A stretch of 60,328 nt of DNA, from positions 1-60,328 of the forward strand of contig NZ_LRDB01000053.1 of assembly GCF_001592935.1 (NCBI RefSeq). Reading direction: 5' to 3'. The position numbers were made by a program, and so were the translations under genes. Shown in pieces: positions 24,081 to 32,986 of this stretch. The stretch's first letter is position 1. Each line of letters starts with the position of its first letter. This stretch comes from Roseivirga echinicomitans. GTDB taxonomy: Bacteria; Bacteroidota; Bacteroidia; Cytophagales; Cyclobacteriaceae. Under the pieces are notes generated by a model. That model ran no database searches and had not been told where the DNA came from. It was given only the letters and a program-made list of their open reading frames with translations.

Positions 24081-26894
24081 TTGATACTGAGTCTGTACTT
24101 TAAGAGTTTTTTGCAGAGAACATTCGATGTGCGCGAAGGCGAATACCATCGGGTGTTCTTAATGCAGCTTAATATCTTCCTGATTATCTTCACTTTGTTG
24201 ATCATCAAACCAGTGGTAAACGCTCAGTTCGTTTCCGTCATTGGTATTGATCAACTTCCCCTTGTTTTTGTTCTTGTGGCTGTTTTTGCCATGGTGGTCT
24301 CTACCATTTACTCAAAGGCTTTAAGTACGAACTCACTTCGTAAGGTTACTTCTGCTACGCTCTACGTTTCCGTATTCTGCTTGCTGGGCTTCGGTTTGCT
24401 TTTACATTTTGGTATAGCCACAAACATTACCCTCTACGCGCTTTATATCGGAGTGGCCATTTTTGGAGTATTGGCTACTTCTCAGTTTTGGATAATGGCC
24501 AACCTTGTTTTTGATGCAAGAGAGGCCAAAAGATTATTCAGTTTTATAGGTGCAGGGCCGATTGTTGGTGGCGTAGCTGGTGGTTATGTGGCATCGGTAG
24601 TGGCCTCTTATATAGAAGGTACCAACCTGTTGTTTTTGGGGGCATTTTTATTGTGCTTTTGTATTCCGCTCAATCGAGTGATCTGGAAAAAACACATTCA
24701 ACAGCTTACACCTATTCAAAGTAAAAAACGATTTTCAGATTTCGGTGACCATCCCCTTTGGTTGATCCGTAAATCAAAACACCTTACTTATCTCGCTTTG
24801 GTGATAGGCTTAAGTGTATTGATTTCTAAATTGGTTGAATTTCAGTTCAGCAGTATCGCTTCTGCTCAATTTACAGATCCTGATGAGTTGACCTCGTTTT
24901 TCGGGTTTTGGTTTTCAACTTTCAATGTGGTTTCCCTACTGATACAATTGTTTTTAACCAGAAAAATTGTAGGGACTTATGGTGTAGGGACTTCCTTGTT
25001 TGCACTGCCAGGGGGGGTGCTTTTAGGTTCATTAATTCTGTTGTTTAGTCCAATGCTTTGGGCCGCAATTTTCACCAAACTGTGGGAGGTGTCTGTCAAG
25101 CAATCGATCAATAAATCGGCAACCGAATTACTTTCATTGCCCATTCCTGCGGCCATAAAAAGCCAAACCAAGAGTTTTATCGATGTTTTTGTCGACTTGG
25201 CGGCCACTGGTATTGCAGGTCTTTTTTTAATGTTTTTGGTCAACGGACTTGATTTATCAGTACGATGGGTAAGTGTGTTGACCATCGTTATTGTAGCCAT
25301 TTGGGTTTGGGTAGCTATTAAAGTGAGGCATGAATACGTCAACTCTTTTAAACTGAAGCTTACCCAAGCCGATAAGGAGGCTAAAAAAGCATTGCCTGAT
25401 TTTAATAATGTGTCTGTTTTAGAAGGATTGAAAAGGGCTTTGGCTTCTGGTTCGGAGAATCAAATTCTTTATGTGCTTGACAAGGTGCGCGAGATTCCTG
25501 ATAAACGAATGTTTGATAATGTAGTGGAACTGTTGGGTCACTCTTCTGCTCGAATCCGTGAGAAAGCACTCGCTTGCTTGTATTTTCTCGAACAAACTGT
25601 TGAGCAGCCACAGCTAGAGCAATTGCTTCACGATGTAGACATGGAAGTGAGGTACAAGGCCTTTGCGCAGCTATTAAGGCAAACCAAGCAACAGCGTCTG
25701 ACCATCATAAATGAATACCTACAGCATTCAGACCCAAAGGTAAGCGGTGCAGCATTGGTGGGCTTGTCGGAAGATGCGAGGAATAACCCCGAGCTTCAAA
25801 AGCTCTTAAAGATAGAAGGACGGATTCAGGATAAGCTTAGCTTTTTGAAATTAGCAGAAACCGAAGAAGATAGATTTTTGTATCAAGTGATGGTGTTAAG
25901 GGCGATTGGGAATGCCAATATTTTGGCACTGTACAACGAGATAGAAACGGCCTTGTACCACGAAAATAAGCGCATTACAAAAGAGGCCATTAAGGCAGCT
26001 GGGCTTACCATGAGCCCTTACTTTGTTCCGAAAATCATTGCTTTCTTAGAATTTAAAGACACCAGGCCAGTGGCTCAAGAGGCCTTGCTTTTTTATGGGG
26101 AAGGGATTATCAAGGAATTACAAACCTACGCGCAAGAAGAGACGAGTAGGTTAGAACTGATTTGGCGTTTGCCAGAAGTGCTTGAGAAAATAGACTCAGC
26201 TAATGCTGTAAAAGCACTTTTTGGCTTCTTAGACACTCCTGATGTTGCATTGAGGCTGGAAGCCTTAAGGTCGATTAACGCAATTCAACGTGACTTTCCA
26301 CACTTGAAAATAAAGAAGGAAGACATAGTAGAGCGCGTAATGGAGGAGTCGAACCTTTACAAAAATATGCTGGGTGCTTTGTATCAGGAAAGACAGTTAC
26401 TGCCCAATGAAATTTCCGAAGAAATTCAGGCCGCTAGAACTAACTTGGTTAATATTTTGGAACGGAGGTTAGATGGAACGTTGGAACGAATCTTTAGATT
26501 GATTGGATTGAGGTACCCGCCTGAAGATGTGATTACAGCCTACAATGGTATTAGAAGTGTGAACGAGCATGTACGTTTAAACTCAGTTGAATTTTTGGAT
26601 AACTTACTGGAGCCTGCATTGAAGAAAACCCTTATTCCTATTGCGGAAGGTGCTCTTTTCGAAAGTATTTCCAGCGAAACGATCCAAGGACTTCAAGTGA
26701 AAATACCTGATGAAAGGGTGTATTTCTCTATGCTTTTAGAGGGCCGTGACCCAAAACTTAAAATGGCTGTTTTCAGGCTGATTGAGGCGCTTGGGAATAA
26801 GTCTTATGCTTCATTGGTGAAGCCCTTAATACAAAGCAAAAACGAGAAAGTAAGGAAAGAAGCGGAGAAGGTTTACGCTGCGTTATTAGCGTAA
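24081..26894 (+). CDS. Nucleotide-transporter-like (ATP/ADP carrier) protein fused to HEAT repeats
   Basis: This 937-residue protein starts at a TTG 8 bp after the preceding gene. Residues 25-435 hold about twelve transmembrane helices resembling the ATP/ADP translocase (NTT/TLC) family. Examples are SQFWIMANLVFDAREAKRLFSFIGAGPIVGG and the later KLWEVSVKQSINKSATELLSLPIP. Residues 450-937 are soluble alpha-helical HEAT repeats (SSARIREKALACLYFLEQ, DPKVSGAALVGLSED, NEKVRKEAEKVYAALLA). HEAT-fused homologues are known from free-living bacteria. Substrate and direction cannot be read from sequence. Its 3' end is only 14 bp from the convergent serine hydrolase gene. Confidence 0.82.
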   Translation: MILSLYFKSFLQRTFDVREGEYHRVFLMQLNIFLIIFTLLIIKPVVNAQFVSVIGIDQLPLVFVLVAVFAMVVSTIYSKALSTNSLRKVTSATLYVSVFCLLGFGLLLHFGIATNITLYALYIGVAIFGVLATSQFWIMANLVFDAREAKRLFSFIGAGPIVGGVAGGYVASVVASYIEGTNLLFLGAFLLCFCIPLNRVIWKKHIQQLTPIQSKKRFSDFGDHPLWLIRKSKHLTYLALVIGLSVLISKLVEFQFSSIASAQFTDPDELTSFFGFWFSTFNVVSLLIQLFLTRKIVGTYGVGTSLFALPGGVLLGSLILLFSPMLWAAIFTKLWEVSVKQSINKSATELLSLPIPAAIKSQTKSFIDVFVDLAATGIAGLFLMFLVNGLDLSVRWVSVLTIVIVAIWVWVAIKVRHEYVNSFKLKLTQADKEAKKALPDFNNVSVLEGLKRALASGSENQILYVLDKVREIPDKRMFDNVVELLGHSSARIREKALACLYFLEQTVEQPQLEQLLHDVDMEVRYKAFAQLLRQTKQQRLTIINEYLQHSDPKVSGAALVGLSEDARNNPELQKLLKIEGRIQDKLSFLKLAETEEDRFLYQVMVLRAIGNANILALYNEIETALYHENKRITKEAIKAAGLTMSPYFVPKIIAFLEFKDTRPVAQEALLFYGEGIIKELQTYAQEETSRLELIWRLPEVLEKIDSANAVKALFGFLDTPDVALRLEALRSINAIQRDFPHLKIKKEDIVERVMEESNLYKNMLGALYQERQLLPNEISEEIQAARTNLVNILERRLDGTLERIFRLIGLRYPPEDVITAYNGIRSVNEHVRLNSVEFLDNLLEPALKKTLIPIAEGALFESISSETIQGLQVKIPDERVYFSMLLEGRDPKLKMAVFRLIEALGNKSYASLVKPLIQSKNEKVRKEAEKVYAALLA

Positions 26895-26908
26895 ACCTAT
26901 AACCATCA

Positions 26909-28180
26909 TTATTTCAAATTCTTCACCACTTGATCAATGTTTACAGCCAAAGCGGAATGATCGCTGGCAGAGTTCTTCTTTAATACATTACTCATCATTA
27001 CGACTATATAATCTCTACCATCGGGGTGTTCTACGATGGCCACTGAATTCATAAAATTATCGACATTACCTTGGTATTTGGCGCATGAATAACCTTCTTC
27101 TGGCTTGCATTTGTATAAACTACCAGACTTGAAATAGACTGCCGCTTTTGAGAGCACCCCGGCAGAGGCATACCTGATGCGCCTGTCCGTCATGTACATC
27201 ATTCTCTTCATCTCTAGGCTGCTCTCTTGGTCGATTACCTTGCCTCTTTCCATCGCGACTAAGAATTTCATTAGGCCAGAGGGGGTTCCAATACTTCCGC
27301 CTTTAGGAGGAATAAACGTGCCAGCGCCACGTGTAAATAAACTTCCCAGTCTCCATTCCTCTTCGGTGATGCCCAAGTCGCGCAAAGGGTCGTTGACAAC
27401 GGAAATGGCCAAAGTAGAAAGTTCAGGTTTTGATGTGACGGCAAAGAATTGATCTGCCATAGCATCGGTAAGGGTAGGGTAGGTTTTACCAAATACGCGC
27501 ATTAATATCGCTTCGCGCCAGCAAACACTTGCCGCACCATTGTTACTCACCGACATCATGTGATCGAGCCATTCGTAGAGCGTAAATTCATCGCTCTCAA
27601 TCACCGTTCTCTTGACCAGTTTGTTGGTTAAGGTGTCGAATAGGGGAACGGTGTGTTCGTCTACCATCGCCCATTTTCCTCCTTGAACAATCTTGGTTCT
27701 CATGAGCTCTTGCCTTTTCTCGAAAGAGTTAGGGTATATTTTTTCGAGTTCAGCAAAGAAGCCTGCTAGCACGGCCAGTTTGCCTACGCTGCCTGGTTGG
27801 TATCTGCCCATTTCTTTACGCCCCGCATATCTTATGGGCTTACCCGGAGAAATATCGAGTACAGCAATTGAGTAGCTTTCATCTAGGTTGGGGAACAATG
27901 CGTTGATTGACTTTTGAAATACTGGGTCGGCTTTAGGTAAAGCAACCAAACTATCGCCACGCTCACCCAAAAGGTTGAGTCGAATGTCATTGATGGAAAG
28001 TTGGCCACCCAATGGAGGTTTTGTGTCTTTGATTTCGCCACTCATGACAAGGGTCAACCTTTTTAGCCTTCTTATTTTAGTCGTTTCATAACCATCAATA
28101 GGATAGTCATTCGATGGAATAGGAGTCATTAACAATCCTATTGTCATCAACATCACGGTACTTTTCAAGTAAGTCATCAT
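26909..28180 (-). CDS. Second class-A-type serine hydrolase, exported
   Basis: This 423-residue protein has an N-terminal signal sequence (about residues 1-22). The serine hydrolase triad is visible: SVGK at residues 131-134 (Ser131 nucleophile), SNN at 212-214 and KSG at 351-353. An extra segment of about 100 residues separates the signal from the catalytic domain. Cysteines in YKCKPEEGYSC could form a disulfide. It overlaps the upstream dikinase-like gene by 4 bp (ATGA-type), so the two are translationally coupled. It may be a carboxypeptidase or esterase acting on the cell envelope. Confidence 0.83.
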   Translation of the reverse strand: MMTYLKSTVMLMTIGLLMTPIPSNDYPIDGYETTKIRRLKRLTLVMSGEIKDTKPPLGGQLSINDIRLNLLGERGDSLVALPKADPVFQKSINALFPNLDESYSIAVLDISPGKPIRYAGRKEMGRYQPGSVGKLAVLAGFFAELEKIYPNSFEKRQELMRTKIVQGGKWAMVDEHTVPLFDTLTNKLVKRTVIESDEFTLYEWLDHMMSVSNNGAASVCWREAILMRVFGKTYPTLTDAMADQFFAVTSKPELSTLAISVVNDPLRDLGITEEEWRLGSLFTRGAGTFIPPKGGSIGTPSGLMKFLVAMERGKVIDQESSLEMKRMMYMTDRRIRYASAGVLSKAAVYFKSGSLYKCKPEEGYSCAKYQGNVDNFMNSVAIVEHPDGRDYIVVMMSNVLKKNSASDHSALAVNIDQVVKNLK

Positions 28181-31080
28181 AGTTTTGAATCTAAGGAAAC
28201 AACGATTGTATCAGACAGTGTAGGGGTAATGGAACGCAAAAATTCAGAGGTAGTGGCCTTTTTGTTCTCAACGAAAGGCCTTACCTGGAACAAATATATT
28301 TTGTCATTGTGAAAACCCAATTCCACATCGTAGGGACCTTTTATACCCACTTCAGGTAATTTTTGAAGCAATGATTTCGACATGGAACGTAGCGATGCAA
28401 GTTTGTCCTGATCCAGAATTTGGTCTTTATAATCCGTAAATCTTTTTTCCGTACCTCCTGTTTTAGGAATGTAAGTAAACTCGTGCTCACGCGAAGGAGA
28501 TAAGAGTTGATAGGAGTTGTTGGGCCTTATCACCCAAGTTTCGCTGGCTTGGCCTTCTACTGCTCCTCCAACTCCACGGTTAAAGGCGACAGTGACATCA
28601 GTTAAGCTGCTGGTGCCTACACCTTTCGTAATCATTACGCCAGAAGCGTCCGCATTTACGCTGGGGATAATCAATATAGAAGGGAAGACATTCTCAGGGT
28701 TCAGTAAATACTTTTGTCTCCATTTATAGCTGCGCTCGGTATAAGGGGAGGCCCAAACGTCTTTAATGCCTTGCAGGATTTTGCTGGCATCTAGCACATT
28801 GAAAAGTGTCAGGTTTAAGCCTGCACCAGTAAAATCTTTAAGGTCTTCCATATTGGTATCGCTACGAATGAAGACAGGGATAGTACCCATTTCGGTACCG
28901 AAGACCGTTTTAAACATTTGCTTTAACTCCGCCTCAAAAGCAGGTATTAGTGGCATTTGCTTAATGGCCACCTGCAATGTCTCGAGTTCACCTAAAACAA
29001 ACTTTTCTACTTCGTTCTCAGACTTTCCTTCCTTGGTCATTTGCTCGGTAGACTTGAACGTACCACTCAAAAATTGCCAAAAACTCATGCCTTTCTGCGG
29101 CATTGGTAGGTCAAAGTGTTGTCTGAATATTGAGAAAGGAATCACTAAGCCTTCCACCACATTATCGGGAAATAGCTTCTTTAGCTGACCTAGGTTTGCG
29201 GCTTTTGGGCCACTGATTTTGCCAGAGAAAGTAGCGTCTACATCTCTTAAGTTCAATATTTTGGGGTTTGAAAGCTCCATTTCTTCGATTGGAACTCTGA
29301 TTTTCTCTTCACTACGCGCTGTCTTAGTAAACAATGCTTTTTCCGTAGCATTCATTTCCGTAGCCAGTTTTAAAATGACGGTGCCTTTATTGGATACCGC
29401 ATAAAACACTTGCTTGCCATTATAGGGTAGAAGTGAGTTGAGGTTTTCACCCGATAAAACAGCGTTAGGAATCCCTAAATTTCTGGCGAGTAATTGAACA
29501 TGCGATACTAAGTTTCCTTCGGAAACGGTGGCAATTCCGGCCACAGGTTTTAGGTCGGCTGGGGCACGATTGAAGATGTAGATTTTATTACTGACCACTT
29601 CAATGGTCTCTGGCGATTCATTGGTGACCACCAATTCGCCCATGGCATAGCCTGGGTTCAAACCACGCATGGCACTTTGGTTTTCAATTTTAAATACCGA
29701 ATTGGAAAAACCAGCTTGCATAGAAAAGAAGTCGCCTAAAACGGATGCGCTACTACCCAATTGCAAGAGGATAGAAGCCCGAACCTTTTCATCAATAAAG
29801 CCATTGGCCAAGGGCTCGAAACCAGCGTATTCATTCATAATAGGGAAGTAGGTTGTTCTAATCATGCCAGTTCCCCATTCTACAGCCCTTCGAGCAACAT
29901 CAGCGTAGTTGCCCAATTCCTTAAGTCGAATTTGTGAGCCTTCCCAATTTAAATCTTTGTAGAGTTGCTCGCCTTCCCATTTTTCTAAATAGCCAAAACC
30001 CGTGGCTGCCTTGGTTAAGGTCAGTACTTTTTGTATTTGGCTTCTCAGCTTTTCTGGCTGCCAATTCGCTGCTTCTTGATTCAGTAGCGTTTCCAGCTTA
30101 TTTGAAATATCGATCAGTGCCAAACGTGATTTTGCATCCAACTTAGCTTCTACGGCATTCCTTATTTCTAAAGAAAGGTTAGCGATGCTTACACTGCGTT
30201 CTTGCACAGAATTGGTGTTCGCATAGTTAGTAATGAAAGCATTCAGTGATGCTTTGATGCTGGAACTGTTGGCTACTTTTTTTATGTAGACTTGAAACTC
30301 ACTCAAATTTACTGGAGCGAATAATAGCTTCATATCGGCAGTCAGTTTTTTGAATTTACCCTTTAACTCCTCGTTTAACTTCGATTCATTTTTGGCAAAG
30401 AAGTCCTCTACTTTTGCAATGTCGCTGGCTTCTGGTTGGCCATGGATTTTGATTCTCAAATTCATGAAAGGCGCATACTCATCTGCAATCTCTTTAGAGA
30501 TAGCTCTTACACTTAAGGATGTATTGTTTTCAGTCGCATGTGGGATGTCTTTAGCACTTTGTCTGATCAGAAAGAAGTGTCCATCGATTCTTACGTCACC
30601 TTCCAATAGCCAAGTGTAAAACTCAATACCCCAATTGTCTTCATCTTCGGTTTGATAAGCACCTCTATAAAACTGTGCCTTTTCATTTACCCAGCCATTG
30701 TCGTTGGCCCTTAAGAATTGCTCTAGTTGGTATTGTTTAAGGCGAGATTGTTGAAAGCTTTCATCCCAGAGATCTTCGTTTTTGGTCTTGGCCAGAATTT
30801 GACCAAGAAAAATGTGGTTCGTTTTGGCCAATGCTTCAACTTCCGTTTTATAACGAGCGCGCTGTAGTCCGCCCAATTCTGCGCAACGCTCTTGTGGTAG
30901 TACAACAGAGCCATCGATGCAAAACCAGCGAATATCGCGATAAGGGCCTCGATTGTCCTTTTTGAAGGCCTCGATCATTTTTATAATCGCTTCATTCGAA
31001 GCTTTTTGAGCATAAGCCTGACTTGATATTAAAACACCTAAGATCAGACAGTTCAGTAAAACAGAAAGGAGCTTTCTCAT
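28177..31080 (-). CDS. Exported dikinase-like protein: phosphohistidine domain then PPDK-type ATP-binding domain
   Basis: This 967-residue protein has a clear signal peptide ending near AYAQ (residue 25). Residues 25-440 form a mostly helical region that I do not recognise. A phosphohistidine swivel domain spans about residues 470-570, with His527 in GNLVSHVQLLARNLGIPNA. The C-terminal third (about 610-940) is the PPDK/PEP-synthase ATP-binding domain: SGPKAANLGQLKKLFP, FIRSDTNMED (Arg739) and DVELGFHNDKIYLFQVRPF. The PEP-binding barrel is missing and the order matches glucan water dikinases. ATP use outside the cytoplasm would be unusual. It is coupled to the serine hydrolase downstream. Confidence 0.83.
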   Translation of the reverse strand: MRKLLSVLLNCLILGVLISSQAYAQKASNEAIIKMIEAFKKDNRGPYRDIRWFCIDGSVVLPQERCAELGGLQRARYKTEVEALAKTNHIFLGQILAKTKNEDLWDESFQQSRLKQYQLEQFLRANDNGWVNEKAQFYRGAYQTEDEDNWGIEFYTWLLEGDVRIDGHFFLIRQSAKDIPHATENNTSLSVRAISKEIADEYAPFMNLRIKIHGQPEASDIAKVEDFFAKNESKLNEELKGKFKKLTADMKLLFAPVNLSEFQVYIKKVANSSSIKASLNAFITNYANTNSVQERSVSIANLSLEIRNAVEAKLDAKSRLALIDISNKLETLLNQEAANWQPEKLRSQIQKVLTLTKAATGFGYLEKWEGEQLYKDLNWEGSQIRLKELGNYADVARRAVEWGTGMIRTTYFPIMNEYAGFEPLANGFIDEKVRASILLQLGSSASVLGDFFSMQAGFSNSVFKIENQSAMRGLNPGYAMGELVVTNESPETIEVVSNKIYIFNRAPADLKPVAGIATVSEGNLVSHVQLLARNLGIPNAVLSGENLNSLLPYNGKQVFYAVSNKGTVILKLATEMNATEKALFTKTARSEEKIRVPIEEMELSNPKILNLRDVDATFSGKISGPKAANLGQLKKLFPDNVVEGLVIPFSIFRQHFDLPMPQKGMSFWQFLSGTFKSTEQMTKEGKSENEVEKFVLGELETLQVAIKQMPLIPAFEAELKQMFKTVFGTEMGTIPVFIRSDTNMEDLKDFTGAGLNLTLFNVLDASKILQGIKDVWASPYTERSYKWRQKYLLNPENVFPSILIIPSVNADASGVMITKGVGTSSLTDVTVAFNRGVGGAVEGQASETWVIRPNNSYQLLSPSREHEFTYIPKTGGTEKRFTDYKDQILDQDKLASLRSMSKSLLQKLPEVGIKGPYDVELGFHNDKIYLFQVRPFVENKKATTSEFLRSITPTLSDTIVVSLDSKL

Positions 31081-31159
31081 TGTTTATAGCTTGTTACAAT
31101 CTCAGGCTCAATTAGATATTGAGTTTAGGATTTTCGGGGCGAATGTATGGAATTTATAT

Positions 31160-31312
31160 ATGCTAAAATCAAAATACACATTATTAGTTAATGACGGAAA
31201 AATTAAAGAATCTGATTTCGGAAACTGACGATACAATAAGCCGACCAAAGAAGTTGAAGTAGTATATAGCAAACATGATTGGCCTTGGAAAGTTTTATTT
31301 TCTGTCCTTTGA
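31160..31312 (+). pseudogene. Possible decayed small gene with an in-frame stop
   Basis: Reading from ATG at 31160 gives 22 residues (MLKSKYTLLVNDGKIKESDF...), then TGA at 31226-31228, then 27 further codons in the same frame (PTKEVEVVYSKHDWPWKVLF) before the next stop. Both halves look protein-like, and TGG to TGA would explain the break. No family is recognised, so chance cannot be excluded. Confidence 0.22.
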
Positions 31313-31362
31313 TCAGAAGGACATATGGGGCTTTGTGAGGGTAGAGGAATGGGGACAAAAAA

Positions 31363-31403
31363 ATCCGTCAGTTCAGAATCTTTTAGATCATGAACTGACG
31401 GAT
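31363..31403 (-). terminator. Strong rho-independent terminator
   Basis: A perfect 13-bp stem (ATCCGTCAGTTCA with TGAACTGACGGAT) around a 15-nt loop is followed on the minus strand by TTTTTTG. It lies 30 bp beyond the stop of the 154-residue protein gene. Confidence 0.85.
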
Positions 31404-31432
31404 AATTAAGTATTTGTATACCTTAAGGGTAC

Positions 31433-31897
31433 TTATTTCATTTTGCTGAGTTGTTCTTCTCCCGCTTTGTTAATGGCATAATCACGCCATTTTTCGTATT
31501 CTTCAGCATCCATGTTTTTTTCTGCAGCGCCTACCGAAGGAGGAGTGAAGCTAAAGCTCGACTCCCACCATTGGCGGGCATATTCTTTGGCTTGTTCTTT
31601 ATCGATTTCAAATTGATTGACCTGACCGTCACCCAATAACCAAGGCTTTTCTTGGCTGCTGTACTTTTGAAAAATCATAGTGCGCATTTTGGTGCCCATA
31701 TCATCATTTCTTTGAAAATGAGCTTTTGAATAAGCCAGTGTTTCAGGCTCAATCATTTTGTTATCCCAGAAGCGTTTTGATTTGATAATCTGTGCGGATG
31801 TTAGAAGATAACCTTCACCAAATTCTAATAGTGAGCCCTCTAAATCACATGACCTAGCAGGTTTCTTCTTTTTCTTTCCGAAACTAAATAATCCCAT
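31433..31897 (-). CDS. Hypothetical soluble protein
   Basis: A 154-residue protein with a basic N terminus (MGLFSFGKKKKKPARSC), no signal peptide and several aromatic clusters (ARQWWESSFSFTPP). A conserved-looking C-terminal helix runs AEEYEKWRDYAINKAGEEQLSK. Family unknown. It follows the acyl-CoA-binding protein gene on the same strand by 107 bp and ends at a strong terminator, so it is probably the last gene of that unit. Confidence 0.65.
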   Translation of the reverse strand: MGLFSFGKKKKKPARSCDLEGSLLEFGEGYLLTSAQIIKSKRFWDNKMIEPETLAYSKAHFQRNDDMGTKMRTMIFQKYSSQEKPWLLGDGQVNQFEIDKEQAKEYARQWWESSFSFTPPSVGAAEKNMDAEEYEKWRDYAINKAGEEQLSKMK

Positions 31898-32004
31898 TGT
31901 TGTTTATTTTGAATTTTGATTTAACCGTCCGCAATATGCGAAGAAAAATATTATTAATTGTTGTCGCTTAGGCTAAACGACTTTCAATAAAGGCTATTGT
32001 GAAA

Positions 32005-32268
32005 TTAATTTTCAGCGGATTTTAATTCGCTTACAAGGTCGATATAGGCTTTCATTGCTTCCTCCTTACTTTGTCCTTTAATCTTTTCCCAAGCGTTGTA
32101 TTTGGCGGCAGCCTTAAAATCAAAACCTCCTGGTCTGTCGGTGTCATTGTCTCCGTGGGTGGCTTGCTTGTAAAGTGCGTATAAGTTTAAAAGTTGTTCA
32201 TTGGATGGACGCTGGGTTAGCGTATCGACTGTTTTTAATGCGTTTTGAAACGCTTCGCTTGATTCCAT
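32005..32268 (-). CDS. Acyl-CoA-binding protein
   Basis: An 87-residue protein covering a complete four-helix ACBP domain, which binds long-chain acyl-CoA esters in the cytoplasm. Diagnostic features are NEQLLNLYALYKQATHGDND, then DFKAAAKYNAWEKIKGQSKEEAMKAYIDLV, which contain the conserved Tyr, Lys and Trp that contact the CoA head group. The protein is common in eukaryotes and found in scattered bacteria, including Bacteroidota. No fatty-acid gene is adjacent. Confidence 0.92.
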   Translation of the reverse strand: MESSEAFQNALKTVDTLTQRPSNEQLLNLYALYKQATHGDNDTDRPGGFDFKAAAKYNAWEKIKGQSKEEAMKAYIDLVSELKSAEN

Positions 32269-32284
32269 TTCTATATATTTTATC

Positions 32285-32292
32285 TAAATTTG
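32285..32292 (+). promoter_or_regulatory. Possible -7 promoter element
   Basis: TAAATTTG fits the TAnnTTTG consensus, 38 bp upstream of the ATG at 32330. No matching upstream TTG box is seen. Confidence 0.3.
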
Positions 32293-32329
32293 AATTTAAA
32301 ATTATTGAATATTGAGAGATATACAATTG

Positions 32330-32986
32330 ATGAAAATAAACAAAATGATTTTTAGGGGTTGGTTGGTTATTTTCATTCTATTTGTTTCATTTTCATCTTG
32401 CTTTGGGCAAGATATTTATGCAATAAGTTATAAGGCGGGGCCTGTTTTTAAAGTTGTTAGCTCTAGAGTTAAGATGGATAGCGACTTTGCACGAATTCCT
32501 GACAATGGAAATGAAATCGGGTATCAGTTTGGTTTCTTTACAAAATTCAGGGTGAACAATGTGTACTTTCAACCCGAATTTCTAATCGCAAATACTCAGA
32601 ATAAAATTGAACTATTAAATTATAATGGAGAGAATGGGTTTAATCCTATAGCAGATTTTGAATTTACCACCCTTGAAGTTCCTTTCGTTATTGGGTTAAA
32701 TATTGGTAACCTAAGGTTAGATGCAGGCCCAAGTTTTAGCTTTATAGTTACAGGTAATGAATACTTTTTGAATGAGAAATATAATGTAACCCAAGACTAT
32801 CATCAAACTTCTATGTTTTTTAGGTTTGGTCTTGGGGTAGATATAAATCGACTTCTATTCGATTTCAAGTTTGAGTCTGGATTAAGTAAAACAGAAGAGA
32901 GTATTTTTAGAGTAGTAGGTCGTGAGCGCATACTTGGCAAAAGTCAGCTAGTCTTTAGCCTTGCCTATTCCGTTGTTAGGGATTAA
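32330..32986 (+). CDS. PorT-like outer-membrane beta-barrel protein
   Basis: The start at 32330 gives MKINKMIFRGWLVIFILFVS and a signal peptide ending near CFGQ. The 218-residue product shows alternating hydrophobic residues in successive strands (YQFGFFTKFRVNNVYFQPEFLIA, LEVPFVIGLNIGNLRLDAG, FRFGLGVDINRLLFDFKFESGLS), as in the small eight-stranded PorT family. It should sit in the outer membrane. Role unknown. It converges on a VOC gene with a 4-bp overlap of the 3' ends. Confidence 0.78.
   Translation: MKINKMIFRGWLVIFILFVSFSSCFGQDIYAISYKAGPVFKVVSSRVKMDSDFARIPDNGNEIGYQFGFFTKFRVNNVYFQPEFLIANTQNKIELLNYNGENGFNPIADFEFTTLEVPFVIGLNIGNLRLDAGPSFSFIVTGNEYFLNEKYNVTQDYHQTSMFFRFGLGVDINRLLFDFKFESGLSKTEESIFRVVGRERILGKSQLVFSLAYSVVRD

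Larger units (their letters stand above)
31081..31432. other. Intergenic stretch with a terminator and a possible decayed reading frame
   Basis: Apart from the terminator at 31363-31403 and the interrupted frame at 31160-31312, I see nothing in this 352-bp gap. Confidence 0.5.
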
